DNA of 60,000 nucleotides from Owenia fusiformis. Taxonomy: Eukaryota > Annelida > Polychaeta > Sabellida > Oweniidae. The position numbers and the translations under genes are program-made. Shown here piece by piece: positions 11,171 to 25,680 of the stretch (the stretch's first letter is position 1; every line of letters starts with the position of its first letter). The stretch covers positions 56,873,885 to 56,933,884 of the forward strand of contig CAIIXF020000001.1 of assembly GCA_903813345.2 (NCBI GenBank). The letters run 5' to 3'. Below the pieces are notes generated by a model. It saw nothing but the letters and a program-made list of their open reading frames with translations. It was not told the DNA's origin and made no database searches.

Positions 11171-11791
11171 ACAGGGTGAGCCAAGAAAAATTTAACCAAA
11201 ATAAATGTGAATAACTCATGATCAGTCATCCAGCATGGGTTTAAAGTTATATTTGGCACAATTTAACCTTGTTCAATGTTTTTTTAATTCTACCAAATTT
11301 CATTTCAATCAAATTGCAGAGTATAGTATGCACACTCATCATATAGCTATTGTAGATGTGTGATTCATTGTTCGCGCAAAAATAGTCATCTTTCTGAGAG
11401 TGAGGTTCGCTCCCGACCTTTGGTTTGTTGATCTTTCAGAAAAGGGGTTGTTATCGGCCGAGTGTCTTTTTTATAAAGAAAGGGGGTTCAAGGCGAATGG
11501 GAGCTCGCATTGAGGCCGATAAACCCCCTCTCACTATGCTCATGCATCTAGAGTTGTAAATGTGGACAATATTTTTGAAATGGTTCCAAAGATAAAAGAT
11601 TGGGGATTCATATCGGGTGATTTTTCCACATTTGGAGCATGTCTTTTAAAATGGCCATAAAATCGTGACTATTTACACAAACAGTAGACCAATGAAACTT
11701 AGAAGAATGAAAGAACATTATGAGTTCAATTCCATGATGGAAGACGGAGTCATTAACATTTGTCTTGGTTACCTTTTTTGGCTCACCCTGT
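11171..11791. mobile_element. Non-autonomous DNA transposon (MITE-like), 621 bp
   Basis: It starts ACAGGGTGAGCCAAGAAAAA and ends with the inverted counterpart TTTTTTGGCTCACCCTGT; the first 14 bases of the ends match exactly. An imperfect internal inverted repeat occupies about 11395-11530 (GAGGTTCGCTCCC against its complement near GGGAGCTCGC, with two GGCCGATA-type segments). There is no transposase. The target-site duplication is not clear. Confidence 0.75.
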
Positions 11792-14700
11792 GATTCTACA
11801 TTCACCCAGTTCACGACAAGTATTCAGACAACGGTTAGCAACTATATAGCCGATAACAGAAACTTCATAAAACGAACTTTTCTTAAATTCAACTAGTTCT
11901 GTTGTAACCAGGGATATGAAGGCGTATGTTTATAGCACCCCGACCAATACGTGGGTTGTTCCTGTTTATATATGATTTAATAAAAACAGATATCAAATCG
12001 TAATTAATGTTCTATGATTAACACACGAATGTGATAATTACTCCCGGAGTGTGTATGTTCTTTTGGGCCATATAAGGCCGGCAAGCACTTCACATCATTT
12101 TTGAATATCTAAAATCATACATGCCATTTGAGATGAACCTTGTGCTCCCCATAGCGAAAGATGGGGAATTAAATGGAAATTATTTTTTATTGTGTAGAAG
12201 GTAAGACGATTTTGTATTGTGATGTCACAATTCACTTTAAAACAGATTTTGTTCCTAAAAATGGAGAAACATCCAAATCTGCATCCTTGTTGGTGAAAGT
12301 GCCGAAAAAGAGACATTTTATATATCGTTTTTGTCATGACTTTATTCCAAGTCCTATGTTATCACCAGAAGTCCGCCCTGGTAATCAGGTGATTTTCAGT
12401 GATAAACCTCATGCTGTCAACTGTAATTAGCTTACCTTGTAGTGGCCCAGCCAAAACTGATCGGTCTAAAAGGAAAAAAACTAAAAGGGAACAAAAAATG
12501 TATATTAAAGTGTGGGTCTCGGGGGATAGCATGATGGACTAACGGTAAAAGCCTGGACCAGATTAAATCAAGGATGAAGTGCATACTAAATAGGAGAACG
12601 TAAATGATTAATTGTGCAATTGTGACTAGACAAGAGTCTGTCCAGGATTGAGTGCTTTTAATTCTTGATATCAACATGACTGACATCTTCAATGCTAAAA
12701 GGTTACAATGAAAAGGCAAAAGGCTGGGTGCCAGGATATATCGTAATGATCAATACATTTCGGTATCTGACGTTTTTTCGTTTCCCCTTTCGTTTTTTTA
12801 CCGAGGCCAATAGTATTTTAATCAATCTTTGTGTTTTGTATTTTGTTGCACAAAAACAAATAAAATTGGATTTTTTCATTTCCATTTTCTCAAAAAGATT
12901 TTTTATTGTTCCAAACATATTTTACAACACAAATCGAATATAGTTATATAAAATGTACATATTTTGGGGAAATTTAAAAAAAGGAAAAAGGTGGTGGTGG
13001 TGGGACAAGGAGGTTGTACATACTTTTATCTTATGCTGTTGGTTGCTTTGGTGCGTAAGAGGTAAGGGCCTACTCTTTTAAACGTTTTTCAATTATTTCC
13101 CATCTTTTGCGGTGCTTTATTTCTTCTTTGTTTTTCTTGCTGATGTAACTTTCTATTTCTCTTTCTTTTTCAGAATAATTTTGTATATTCAAATTCTTAA
13201 GAAGGGGCAGGAAGCTTTCCGACTGTGCTGTATCTCCTAGGAGAATCTTCCAGTTTGCTAGTACCCCGGCCCTATTTCTATTTTTCTGTGACATTCATCA
13301 ATGAAGTTTCTGATAATATCACATTGTAAAAATCCATGTTATATGTCATAAATTGCATTTTCATTGCGACAGTGAGGTGTGTCAGCCAACTGCTTTATTC
13401 ATTTTACTCAGTGTTTTCCTAAAGTAGATTGCCCTGTTTAGAATTCTATATTGAAAGTATCAGAGATAGTACCCTGCATGCAGAGTCTAGTTAAACTACA
13501 GACGAAGCTCTCTTTTAAGAAGTGAAGTCAAACGAATGCAAAGGGTACAGAGATAGCTACTTTTAGTTAGTTTACTGGTCATTTTCTCAAAAAGATGATA
13601 CTGGAGTATGAAAGTCATTGGGAGGGGCACAATTAACAATACCTAACGTTAACGTTAACCCCCTCCAAAGGAGACACGACAGAACATTGAATCAAGACTT
13701 TATGAGATCAAAAACTCCACGTTATGGAAAATACTTGAATTTTTTTGACAAACAATAGCGTATCTGACAACATTGAATTTTCTACTCCTAATATACTTTT
13801 TAGTTGTAATGTATAAGATGGACTATAAATACCTGGACGATACATAGCGTATTTGGTCATCAATTTTGAAATGCTTTTTCTCGATTTCCTAGTTTTCATA
13901 TATTGAAATAAAAAAATCATATGAATTGAGATGCACAAATGTGCAGGACTAATGCTTTGCTATTGTTAGTATTGCTATGACGTGTTCAAATTTTCAAAGG
14001 ATGTACCTTAATCGTAGTGGTCGTAGTGTTAATAGAAATGTAGTTGAATGAATATGAACAATACCTAGTCACCGTTGATATGGTAACATGACAGCACAGT
14101 ACCCATGGCAACATATTGAAACATTAAAGAGGCGTCCGAGTTTTTAACATCACGTATAACCCATCCGTTGGAAGTCATCTATGGATGTAGAAATCGAATT
14201 TTCTGGCTTTTGAATTAAGACATATTTAGGAGATGAAATATAAATCACATATGAAGTAAAAAATCACAATTATATTTGAAAGTATTTTTATATTTTTTAA
14301 AGGGTAATTTCTCAACTGCGTTTTAAACGTCTATAACCTCTATTCTAGATCTAAGGAAACAGCGTCTCGATGTTTTCACCAATCACACGATCATGCAATA
14401 CAATGGAATTTTAATAAATAGGATGAATTTCTCAATTTCTCGATTCAAGAGAGAATAGCATGGTGTGTGTGAGTCTCACCATGCCACAAAGTACTGTATC
14501 TCACTCTATGCAAGACTTAATTTGTTGAAAATGTTTCCACTTATTTAGAAGTTGTAGCATAATTATACGGATGCCCTTTACAGCACTTGCAATTTAACTC
14601 AATAAGGCTGCTTTCCAAAAATGATAAAATATTCACATTAAAGGAATTTACACTAAAGAACACTACCGCATCGACCAGTTCATTATAGTTTTGAAAGCAC

Positions 14701-15942
14701 ACTATTAAATTACATGATATTACAAACAGTGTTCTGTTGCCAAACACATATAAGATGACGAATTAAATGCATACCAACACCAAACATAGAGACAAATTTT
14801 GGCAAAATAGGATGACAAATTAATTATATAAATGCCAGGCACGCACGAAATACATGGATTGATTAATACAATAAATAAACTGAAGTTGCTGCTATATACA
14901 AGAATATGAAGGCATAATTATTCACTCGAAATCTCTTTGAGTTCCTGGTGTAGTAAAACAGGAGAAAACAAACAAAAGAGAGGATATGATGCTACTTGCG
15001 AGAAACTGCATTTTGTGAGTTCTTCATATATTCGATCTTTGGACACATGATGTCATCCATAAATGAACGCTGATTATGTGTTTTGGCATTGTAGTATGAT
15101 TTCATATCCATTCGATTAGGGACTTGTAGGAACCATCTTAATGGAAAAAGTATTAGTAGTTTTAATTACGTGTGTATACATCTAAAGAGTTTTAACAGCT
15201 GGGGAGTTGAACTAACGACTATTAACCAATATTACATTTGAAAAGGTAAGTTTGATAGTTTTTACGAACACTTCACATTGAATTATTCAATCAACAATAA
15301 CAATTTAAGATTTGATTGTCATAAATTGATGATATGAGTATACCTATAACAAAATCAAAATCGTAAACCAAAGAGATTTATGAATGCTATCTTTGATGTG
15401 ATTGACTACCAACGTCAATTATATGCAGATTTCTAATTAAGAACCATGCAGTAGTTCCAGTCGGGTTGATCGTCAGTTGTTGGCAGATCATTGAATGATT
15501 CTACCTAAATATAATGTCCATTTGTAACAAAACTAAAATAACTTACATGGTAGAATACAAGATTCATGCGTTCCCGTAACCTGTTCTAAGCCGTCATTCA
15601 TTAGTTGGATTGAAACACGGATGCACAAAAGTAAGAATTGCATTATTTACTAGAATTGGCATTATCTTCATCAACAATTATAAAACAGAATCTTGGCGTC
15701 TTTGTTCTTACAAGGGTTTTGAAAATAACAGACTCTGAGACTACAAATATTTGTTAGCAAGAAAGTGTATTACTAATATAATTTCAGATAATACTAAAAT
15801 ATAGCTACAATATGTCTTATTGTTAATTAAGTCGTATCAAATACGGAGATAAATAAAGGGTGTGCAAAACGAACATACTTATAGGCCTACACGTACATGT
15901 GGTGTTCAATAATTAATAAAAAATAAGACCTAAATGTCGCTA

Positions 15943-16176
15943 TACAGGGTGTCAAATAAATATGTTCTCCCCTCCTTAGATTTAGCATCAACATAATGTT
16001 GCATAACTATTTTGCCTACATGAAATCTGAATTGTTCTTTAGCACATCAAAACTGGACTCCACGGAGCAACTCCACAAGACGTTTCGGATGAGAAGCTCA
16101 ACTAGAAGCACTTTTGCACAAAAGTTCATTCTCTTGAACTTAAGGGGGGGGGGGCATATTTATTTGACACCCTGTA
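15943..16176. mobile_element. MITE with perfect 22-bp terminal inverted repeats, 234 bp
   Basis: TACAGGGTGTCAAATAAATA, followed by TG, at 15943-15964 is repeated exactly in inverted form at 16155-16176. TA dinucleotides flank both ends, as for Tc1/mariner-type insertions. A G-run of 11 at 16144-16154 abuts the right repeat. There is no coding capacity. Confidence 0.85.
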
Positions 16177-16915
16177 TATAGCTGGTTTTGTCTGTTAGGT
16201 GTTTTGTTTCTAACTTGAATACGGAAATCTCTAGTATCAAAGTTTGCTTATCATCTTCATTACCAATGATTTTATTATCAACATTATCATTTTAAATAAT
16301 TGTGAATCTTTTTTAAATCTATTATAATTATTCCAGTACTATGAAAGAGCCTGGAATATATTAAGTTTCATTATTCGGATTAAAAATGGAAATGGTTACT
16401 AAATGTAGAACCCAGTCCCATAGATGCTACGAGGATACCTTTGGGTGAGTTTTTTCAAAATCTGTGTGTCGTCATAATTAAAATCAACATTTTAACTCTT
16501 CATAAAAAGTACCTTTATGGATTTTCAACCAAAAGAACAAAAGAATTTTGACGATATTTGAATAATGCTCTGAATGTCTCACTGTCCTTGGAGAGGGCGA
16601 AAAGCTCCGATGCAATTTGCAGATGAACATCATTCCCAGATTGATAGTGCATGATGAATTATTGATGTTGAGTATTTGTATTCAGTTCAAAAGTAACACC
16701 CTCGGCTAATGAGTACTCCTGAGTGGCATTAATTTACTCATTGATCATTCCAGCTCAGTAATTATTGTATTAACAATAGGGTCAGTAGTAATGAAGACTG
16801 TAATTGCATTTTATAAAGCAATCTGAAGGGCTCCATCTGATTAGCTAAAGCGTTCTTCAATAACTCGATCATCTCTCCATGTTCCTTGTTTAGTTGGTGA
16901 TGTTGAGTGTTTTTT

Positions 16916-17125
16916 CTTCGTCTGTTGTTGTTGTTTCTGCTGCTGCTGTTTTTGTTATTTTTGCTGTTGCTGCTGTCGTTGGTCTCGCTGCTGTTTTGTT
17001 ATTCTTTCTATTGTTGATTTATTGTTCTTGCTGCAGTTTTTGTTGTTATTACTGTTGCTGTTGTTACCGGGTTTTCTTGCTGCTGTTTTTGCTTTTGTTG
17101 TTGGTTTTGCCGCTGTGCACTCCCC
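16916..17125. repeat. Degenerate TGT/CTG trinucleotide tract
   Basis: An imperfect run of TTG, TGC and CTG triplets about 200 bp long, ending in a C-run at 17121-17131. The short frames across it are artefacts of the triplet period. Confidence 0.7.
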
Positions 17126-18390
17126 CCCCCCCTCATGAGTTAAGCAACTGGAAGTCCTATTTTGGATAACTTATTCGGCTATCTAAAACTATCTGCGTCA
17201 AATTGTATATGATTACATGTAACATTTTAAATTGGAATAAACTTAACTTAAACTTTAAATAGTTAATAACTTTCATTGTTCTGTAATCAACTCGTTTGTG
17301 CAGATTGCTCATGCTCCTTTTCCTCCCGGGCAACAATGAAATTGCGTTTTCTGTAGATTGTGTCGTTGCTTGATGTGTATGTTTCAGGAATGACTTATTG
17401 TTTGTTTGTGTATTGTTTTGGTTTTTCCCAGTGTTGCCACTCGCCATAACTGCCCTTCAAAAATCGGGTGTGCGTTTACGAGAATACGTACACCTATTAG
17501 AAAGAATACGGTATTACAATTGAAAGACTACATTCCCATTTCCCAAGGCCATCATAATATCTGGCAACTTACATGGAAAGGGGCAATCTTTATCTGATCG
17601 CATCAACTCAAAGCCAAAAAGTAAAGACCGTGAAAATATATTTTATGTATACAACGCATGCACCTCTTATTATGAGTTGCAGATTAAAGACTATAATAAG
17701 CTCATTTCATAACAGTGAATTTACTCAAACAGCGTACGAGCTCAGTTGAGAAAATGCTGCTGGTCAGACTACTTGTCCATTTCTAATTAAAATGGCCAAA
17801 GAATATTTGGGGTTCCATGTGTTTTTGCTCGAACAGCTTGATAAGTTTGTGTTTCATTTTGTTTTTCTGCTTTGTTTTGTTCCCTAAGTGTTGTTGCATG
17901 TTTTTGCAAACCTTTTTTCTTTTATGTTGCCATTAATTCGCATCATAACTGCTCATATAGTTCTTTATTGCTGCCATTATTGATCATAAAATTTTCATTT
18001 TACAACGATTGCATGATAACATATACAAAGCATGATTGTTATCGTCACGGATAAGGCTGATGTAGTTTGTAGTTTATTATACATATACCCTTTATCCAAG
18101 TCACAATACCTCTTTTAACCACCAGTTCTCTCTTTCAGACGAAACTAATTCGGCATTTATTGTGTTTTGATATCATTTTGTTCATTTAACGATGATATGT
18201 AAATTCTACGATCGTATTTGCCTCATGGCGACAAACTTGTCATTTATTTTTTATCATTTACATTTATTAACGATGATCTGATAATTCTGTAACCATTAAG
18301 TTATTTTTACCTTAAAGACCCTGTGGAAAGTTTTATCAACTTTGGCCAAACGAATGTTGATTGTTGACAAATGACACAGATGCGAGTATG

Positions 18391-18667
18391 TACAGAGTGG
18401 GCCAAAAAACGCCACTTTTCTCAATTCACTACAACTTTTTTTAGTTCAGGAACATTTTGCAAATTATGTTTATTTCTCATGGCACACCACATGTTTTAGT
18501 GAGACGCTGGTGACATATTTTATTCAGGTAAAAGTCTACAATTCATTATCCATAGCTAAATAGCATCCTCAAGTTTCATTTGGTATGCAAATTATGATTT
18601 TTGTATCAAAAATTAAAAAAGTTAAAGCATTTTGAAAACAAGTGGCGTTTTTTTGGCCCAGCCTGTA
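18391..18667. mobile_element. MITE, 277 bp, with inverted ends
   Basis: The left end TACAGAGTGGGCCAAAAAAC and the right end (inverted) TACAGGCTGGGCCAAAAAAA share the GGCCAAAAAA core and continue into CGCCACTT on both sides. It begins and ends with TA. There is no ORF. It resembles a relative of the 11171 element in its ends but not in its interior. Confidence 0.8.
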
Positions 18668-19610
18668 CATTGGTAATATAACGGACTTTCGTCAAGGTAA
18701 CAAAAGCGAGGGGCTCAATCCCGGGCGTTCAATATATGAATTGCAACTTCATTTACGAAACAAATTTAAAATCAAAAAAAAATAAACCTAGACTACATTT
18801 TCTAGCGTTGTGCCAAATTATAATCTGCAAGTTGACTTATAAGTAGGTTTAAATCGAGAAAACAGAAAACTCGTAACCAGGAAGTTTATCAATTTTGTTA
18901 CATTGACGTTGCGTCAAAGTAACTAGTTGTGGAACACAGTGATTATAGTGCAAACAATGTTGGCGTATATTTGTACTATTATTCGGGCGACAAGAGTCCG
19001 ATTTTGTTGTACTTTGTTGTACATTTGTTGAACGAAAATAAATCAACTATGAAAAAAATAAAGAAACATTGCATAGGGTCTTTAAGATGCTCTCTGAATA
19101 AAGTTTGACTTTGCAATTGTACATTTAATTCCAAGTTGTCCAAGACAGTTTTACTGGCGTCTTCTTTCTGGTGAATAAATTTTATTGATCTCAATAATTA
19201 TTACGACAACCCGTCGCATTACATTTATATTTCCATTTGAAATAACATTAGTTGCTGTTATAATTACATCCTACAACTTTCAAGACACATCAACTGTTTT
19301 CAAAGGTGAAGGGAAGGCGTGTAATTTATCCTTCCTTCTTATTACTGTATGTCTTAAACTTACATTTACCTAAATGTCACTGATATAGACGCAGCTACTT
19401 GAAATTGTTTCGTATTTCATATTCATGTATTGTATTGTATTATCTTTATTTCGTCCTTATAAAAGAAGAGTACAAGAATAACAGACTACAAAAGTAATGC
19501 TCACATTAAAATAACCTAAAAACACAAAAACAAAAAAATCAGGGAACGTCTACATTGAACAAGAACATATAACATTCAAAACACATACATTAATAAAACT
19601 TACAAAACAT

Positions 19611-20710
19611 AGTAGCCCGGGCAGAATTGTTCAAGGGTCACTTTTTCTTTAATAACTTTTTTAATTTTCAATTTATCAAAATCCAAAATCCATACACATT
19701 TGAAAACTAGATTAAGATTCTGACATACAAAAAATATTTAAGGAACATTTCTTAATTTCTTAATATTAACGGTGTTGATAGTATAAGTGACGCAAATACA
19801 TAATTCACCATTTTGCCTCATACTTGTTCAAAAAAGGCGGCAAGTTTTGTGAATTTGAATGTTCAGTTGAAAGTCGATATCTAAAGAATGTCATAGGTCT
19901 ATGGGGTCATGCTGCAACAGTTACAATCCTGATGTAATTTACAGCAACTGGCCAATCATCAAATACAAGAAGTCAAACTTCCTCCAAGGGTCATGAAGTC
20001 AACTCTTTTAAAATGTTGGGGTTGTGTTCAAGAGGATGTGAAGAGGTGGCGGGATGTGACAAGAGTAGGTCCTCAATCTTTTCAAGAGGCTCAAAAAACC
20101 ATCTCAGAGCCCATTGAAAATTTGAAGAACACCAAGGGTGGGATAAGAGGCGTGCAGTATAACGGTGGCAGTATAACCCTAAAGCTGCACTGGTTAAGTG
20201 AACCAACAGCACTGGTTAAATGAACAAAGCCTTCTAATCCACTACTGGTACAAGAGAATGGCAAAAAAACATAAAGTCCTGCGACTCTACCAATGTGCTG
20301 TTCATACAATGCATGAACTTTTCAAGTAGACATACATAATGTACAGGTCAATTTGAAACAAATGGTTTTAAATGCGGTAATTACCTCGCACAAAAGCAGT
20401 TCAAGTCTACATTACTTCATACTGGTAGGCCCATAACATTTCTTAAATATTAACTTACAACTGAACATTCAAATTCAACATGTTGCCATTTTTGAACAAA
20501 TGTAAGACAAAATGGGGAATTGTGTATTTGCGTCACTCATACTATGAACGCCTATAATATTAATAAATTAAGAGATGTTCCTTAAATAATTTTTTTGTAT
20601 GTCAGAATTTTACTCTAGTTTTCAAATATGTAATCGGATTTTGATAATACTGAAAATTAAAAAAGTTATTAAAGAAAAAGTGACCCTTGAACAATTTTGT
20701 CCGGGCTACT
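19611..20710. mobile_element. Long terminal-inverted-repeat element, about 1.1 kb with arms of about 250-270 bp
   Basis: The left arm starts AGTAGCCCGGGCAGAATTG and runs through TTCAAGGGTCACTTTTTC to AATTTGAATGTTCAG near 19866. The right arm is its inverted copy, ending CCGGGCTACT at 20710 with about 90% identity by eye. The middle 600 bp are single-copy here and hold only short overlapping frames (up to 76 codons) of no recognisable type. The form is a foldback-type or long-TIR non-autonomous transposon. Confidence 0.8.
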
Positions 20711-23700
20711 ATATATAAAATTGCACAGTTTAAAAGCTGGTTAATTAAGGTGTAAATGATCGCATGAGTTCTGATATTTTTTATTTGCACAGCATGATAT
20801 GAAAACTCCCCATGTTTCTAATTTACAGTTTTGGAGGGCGCCAGACGTTCCTCCAAGTTTTTCTTTCCATGTATCAAAATATCATCCTGTGTTAAGAAGC
20901 ATTACTGAGGTGACAGGGTCCAGAATGTTGACAATGCCATCCATGCACCTTACATGATTTTCAAATTTGCAAGTTGACCAAATTTCAATGTTAGCATATT
21001 GGGTATTTAACCAAAGCCTCTAGAGAACTGATGCTTCATATTTAATTTGGATATTGCTGTATCGCACTGTTTTTAAAAAGCAATAATTGATTCTCTCCAT
21101 ATAGACTCCTCTCTCTCCTCTCTTCACAGATATAATTTCCAAAATATTCAAAGTGTCTTGATTCCAAAATACAGTCAATGTGTTCTTAAGATATTTTTTC
21201 CAATTTGCCAACTTTCAATTGGATATAGAAGGAACTGACTGTGCTCGTAATATATATTCATTTTCATTTTTCAATGACGAAAAGTCAATATGCGATATTG
21301 ATCTGAAAACTTTTGTTATGGGACACAAACAATTTAATAATTGACAAAATATTGATATTATGTTTCTCTACTCAAAGCCTCTACTCAATGGGTTGAAGGA
21401 ACAAATGTCTATTCGAGGCAGTATGCTAGATTTATTAAATAATGAGTATCGTATCAATTGCATTTAGTACACCGCCAAGGAAGAAGGAAAACGACTGAAA
21501 CGGAGTACCTTTTCAAAAGGTAGCAAGTACTTTCTTTTTAGAAAATTGATTCCATAATTCTTTTTAATCGGTGTAAGAATGCACAAATTTCTACAATATA
21601 AAAGTACGAACAACCCCACTACAAAACAATTATAGATTATAAACAAATATAAATACGATTATAAAAATGGCAATTCAGAATCATTAATAGGTGAATAATT
21701 GGTCTAATTAGATTTTAAAATGATAGTATTCATTTTGATAGAGCTACTGTCATTATTTTTTTAATGACATAAGACAAAATAGCTCGAATCAAATTTCAAT
21801 ACTGAGCAGGTCAGACGGGCCAACTTGAAATGCTTTTCAGAAGTCTAGTACAGAATGCATGTTAACTAGAAGTTAATACAATTTTGATGGTGCTTAGAAA
21901 CTAAGACATGGCGAAATTGACTTCAAACGACAACGTTTGAAGTGAAGTTGATTAGGAATTTATTCTTAAAACCTCACGCAGCTGATTAATTCACTTTATC
22001 ACTACGTAGAGATTGACGATCTCCTTTGAACAAAACTGGACCCTGTGGTTGTAACTGAGTATTTATTTCTCCAGCGTGTCAATGTTTGAATGATTAATTA
22101 GAACTGACTTCACTATAATAATAGACAGACTGTAACTCACACTGTGCCCTTTCATTGCTGTTGTGTTTGAGAACAAGATGTAATACTTTGGACGGTTGCC
22201 AGCTCTATTATTTTTCGATTTGATTTTGATCCTGAAAAGGTTAATCGGGAGGTTAGATGAACGTGTACGTGAAACGTGTAAAACCATGGTGCCCTATTGA
22301 CTATTTACACCCCACTGGACTAAAGTGTGAGGAAAATAGTTGCACATTCAAAACAAATGAGAGATGGACAGTAATTCTAGGGGTCATCATATCGTACACG
22401 TTTGCGTTCAGATTCTCCCTAATGCGTACTAGGTGTACCACAACTTCTCTGTTAAGTTTTAAAGAGGTCCATTGCAATTGTTGTCAATAGGGTTCAGAAG
22501 ATATTTCAATTTTTACATTAATGTTTGACTTAAAAAACAAGGCCACAATTTTCTGCAAGAAGAGAAAGTAAATTATGTTGACAACATTGATAAATGCTTC
22601 TTTTCTAAAAAAAATATGAATCCAATCCCAGCTAATATATAGCAAAATAATAGGATCATTTCGCTGGATTTGTAGCCAAATTGTTAGGCTTCGTGGTTGA
22701 TCAATTATGGACCTATTTCTGTCGCTTGGGTTTCATTGATTTTCAAAAATTGTGTTTAATTATCCACTATAGCCTTGGCAATGGCATCAAAAAATGATTA
22801 GTAACTTGTAAAAAACATTCCAATAACGCAATTCCCTCTTGGCAATATATCCGTATAATGCTCAATTAGTGAATAGAGCTCGAGTAACAGTTGTGATCAC
22901 AGTTATGATTTACATACAGTATCAAGGAAGGGAGAAAGTAAGGCAGTAAGTCAATAAACTGCTATCGTTTACTACAGTACATCTCTTGAACATTCCAAAT
23001 GCAGTTGTGTGATTTTCCATTCTGCGCATTGATTAATACCCTATAATTTATAATAACATCGGTCTATACCACACCAAATATCCCCCATTCTCTTTAAAGT
23101 TGCTAATTTAATTTTGCGCTTAGTCGCCATCTTGTATGCAAACTGGAAAAGAACAAAAAGTCTAATACTACATGTGGTAGTTGGATTTTATTGATTTTTA
23201 ATTTAATTTCCTCCGAAAAACAGATCCGGATTGCCTAGAATGAAAACATAGCCATTATATAATTGCATTATGTTGGGTGCGTTCTGGGGTCATTCAGGAG
23301 CAAACTAGTCAAGCAAATACGTCGCAGTGTTGACCAAACAACTTTGATATACAAATCAAACATTGGAAAAAGATGTGTTTTAACCACCCATTTTAAATTC
23401 ATGAAGTGTAACTTGGTATCTCATGAAAAACTATAAACTACGCTTGATGTATATAAATGTGTAACCTTTCATGTTGGCATTCTGGACGAAATCTCAGATC
23501 TATACAACAGAGTGTACAAGATCCTCAAATAATTAGGTTGGTGCTTTCAATCAACGCCAGAGATATAAGGTCTATACATTTAAGTATAGGTCGATTGGAT
23601 TGGAAAATCGACCACCTGTATTATCAGAAAGCCACCGTCATAACATCAACAGAGCATGGGATGCAAGGACGGATTCGTATGTTCACCGCTCGAGCCATAG

Positions 23701-24559
23701 GCGCAATGTTCAATCAAACTATAGGCGATGGAATATGAATATTGATATTCAAAGGCATGCATATCCATATCGAGATGAGTACAATTCAAAAATAAATTGC
23801 TAGGATTATATTTAATTGTTTGAGACAGTTTACTCCTCGTGATGGACTCGCTAGTAATTCCGAGTGATTACCTTAAGTGCCGGTGAGTAACAAAGATTCA
23901 TTATCTCTTGATTTTGTCGCTAAATCATTCTATCAAGAAATTCAGATGCACGCGGATATGCTTCCGGCTATTGATGTCGCGAAACATTTCCAGAGGTGAC
24001 CTCTGATGGCAATGTATTTAACATATTTCTCGAAGATGTCCTTGATATAAAAACTATTTATATCGTTTTATTCGACATAAAGACTGAACTATTACTGTGG
24101 TATTTACTGTTGGAAAAAATAGACTGGTTATTTAACCATACGTGTTGAATTAATAATTGCAAAATTGAACTTCACAGTTGCGTAGAATGTTAAAAATATC
24201 ACTTTGACCCCAGCCTTCAAGTATGATATATAGGGGCTTTTATTTTGATTTATGTGGAGGCACATCAATTTTGATTAACTTTCCAGATATGTTTTCGTTT
24301 AATAGAGATCGTGAAAGATGGCCTGCTTCACTCCTCAATCTAAAAAATAAGCGTTCGGTCGACCGAATTATATAATTCGTTTCACCATTACCACCATTTT
24401 CTTAGAATATCTATAAAATATATTAATATTTTACTCCATCAATAATATGTATTGAAAACTATTGTTACCACGTATATGTATGGCACCTTTTGACATCTGC
24501 TTGTCATCTTCTGCCTCACGAATAACCTCCCGATTCATGCACCACTGTTGTGGATCAGT

Positions 24560-25680
24560 TATCCTATATCATACCAAACTATTTCTCACTACTTTTTCTA
24601 AACGTGCTCAAACTGTGTAAGAACGGACTGGACGTACTTAGAACCGTTTGAGTTCTGTTGACAAATGCAATGAACGTACTTGAACGGGTAGGTCCTCCAG
24701 AGCTTACCCTACTATCACACCAAACTACTTCTCACTACGTTCTCGAAAACGGGCTTCAACTGTGTACGAACGGACTGGACGTACTTAGAACCGTTTGGGG
24801 TCTGTTTACAAACTTCATCGAACGTACTCGAAAGGGTAGGTCCTCAAAGAACTTAGAACATGCTCAAAATGTTCTCATGGTCGTCACGTTCTACAATTAG
24901 AACGAGCGACAACGTACTAACGACGAGCTGGACGTACTACAAACGGAACCGTCGTACTTCAATCCTACTAGGGACGTTTTTACAACGAGTTGAACTGTCT
25001 GAGGACGTATTGAGAACGAGGTAGAACTAATTGCAAACGAGTTTCAACTGACTAAGAACGTATTAAAGACTGCTTATGAACGAGTTAGCAAAAATATAGC
25101 TATCACACCAAACAAGTTGCCACTGCGTTCTTCAAAACTGGTTTTAAACTGTGTGCGACCGGAATGAACGTAGCTGCAACTTTCTAAGGTCTATTTACGA
25201 ACTTCATGAACTTTCTCAGACGGGAAGGTGATATTCGAATTTTGAAATGATTCAAAATTCGATGGCGACCATACCGTTCTGTAATCAGGTCATGATGACC
25301 TTCTAGACTAAGGGACGCGTTATTGGAAGTTGCACACCGACATGGTGCGACCTGAACGAACTGCGAATGGGATGGACGTATTGAAGACTGTTTATGAACG
25401 AAGTAGCTAATTATTTTAGACATATTTTCCGTCCACAGCCAGACTGAGCCCGTTTTACGACTTTTTCGTAGGACTGGCAAGAACGGGTAAGAACGAGTTT
25501 GGTGTGATAGGGGGTTTAGAGTATGCTCAACATTTTCTAGTGGTCGTCACGTTCTGCAGTTAGAACGAGTGACAACAGTTACAACGTACTAAAGACGAGC
25601 TGGACGTTCTACGAACGGAACTGTTGCTAGTAGGGACGTTTTAGAACGAGTTGAATTACCTAGATGCGAGTAAGTAGTTA
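24560..25680. mobile_element. Composite of related DNA-transposon copies with CTATCACACCAAACT ends
   Basis: CTATCACACCAAACT at 24712 faces its inverted copy AGTTTGGTGTGATAG ending at 25510, delimiting about 799 bp. Further copies of the same terminus occur at about 24569 (degenerate) and 25101. The subterminal motif GGACTGGACGTACTTAGAAC occurs at 24625 and 24772. The block GTCACGTTCTACAATTAGAA near 24881 is repeated with changes near 25547, outside the right end. This looks like nested or tandem insertion of one family. A further fragment (GACGTACTTAGAACCGTGT) lies at 31541. Confidence 0.65.

Noticed and set aside
12520-12600. tRNA-like A box (TAGCATGATGGACTAACGG)
   Set aside because: No B box and no cloverleaf could be drawn.
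16894-17169. Frame of 91 codons rich in Val, Leu and Phe
   Set aside because: Translation of a degenerate trinucleotide repeat.
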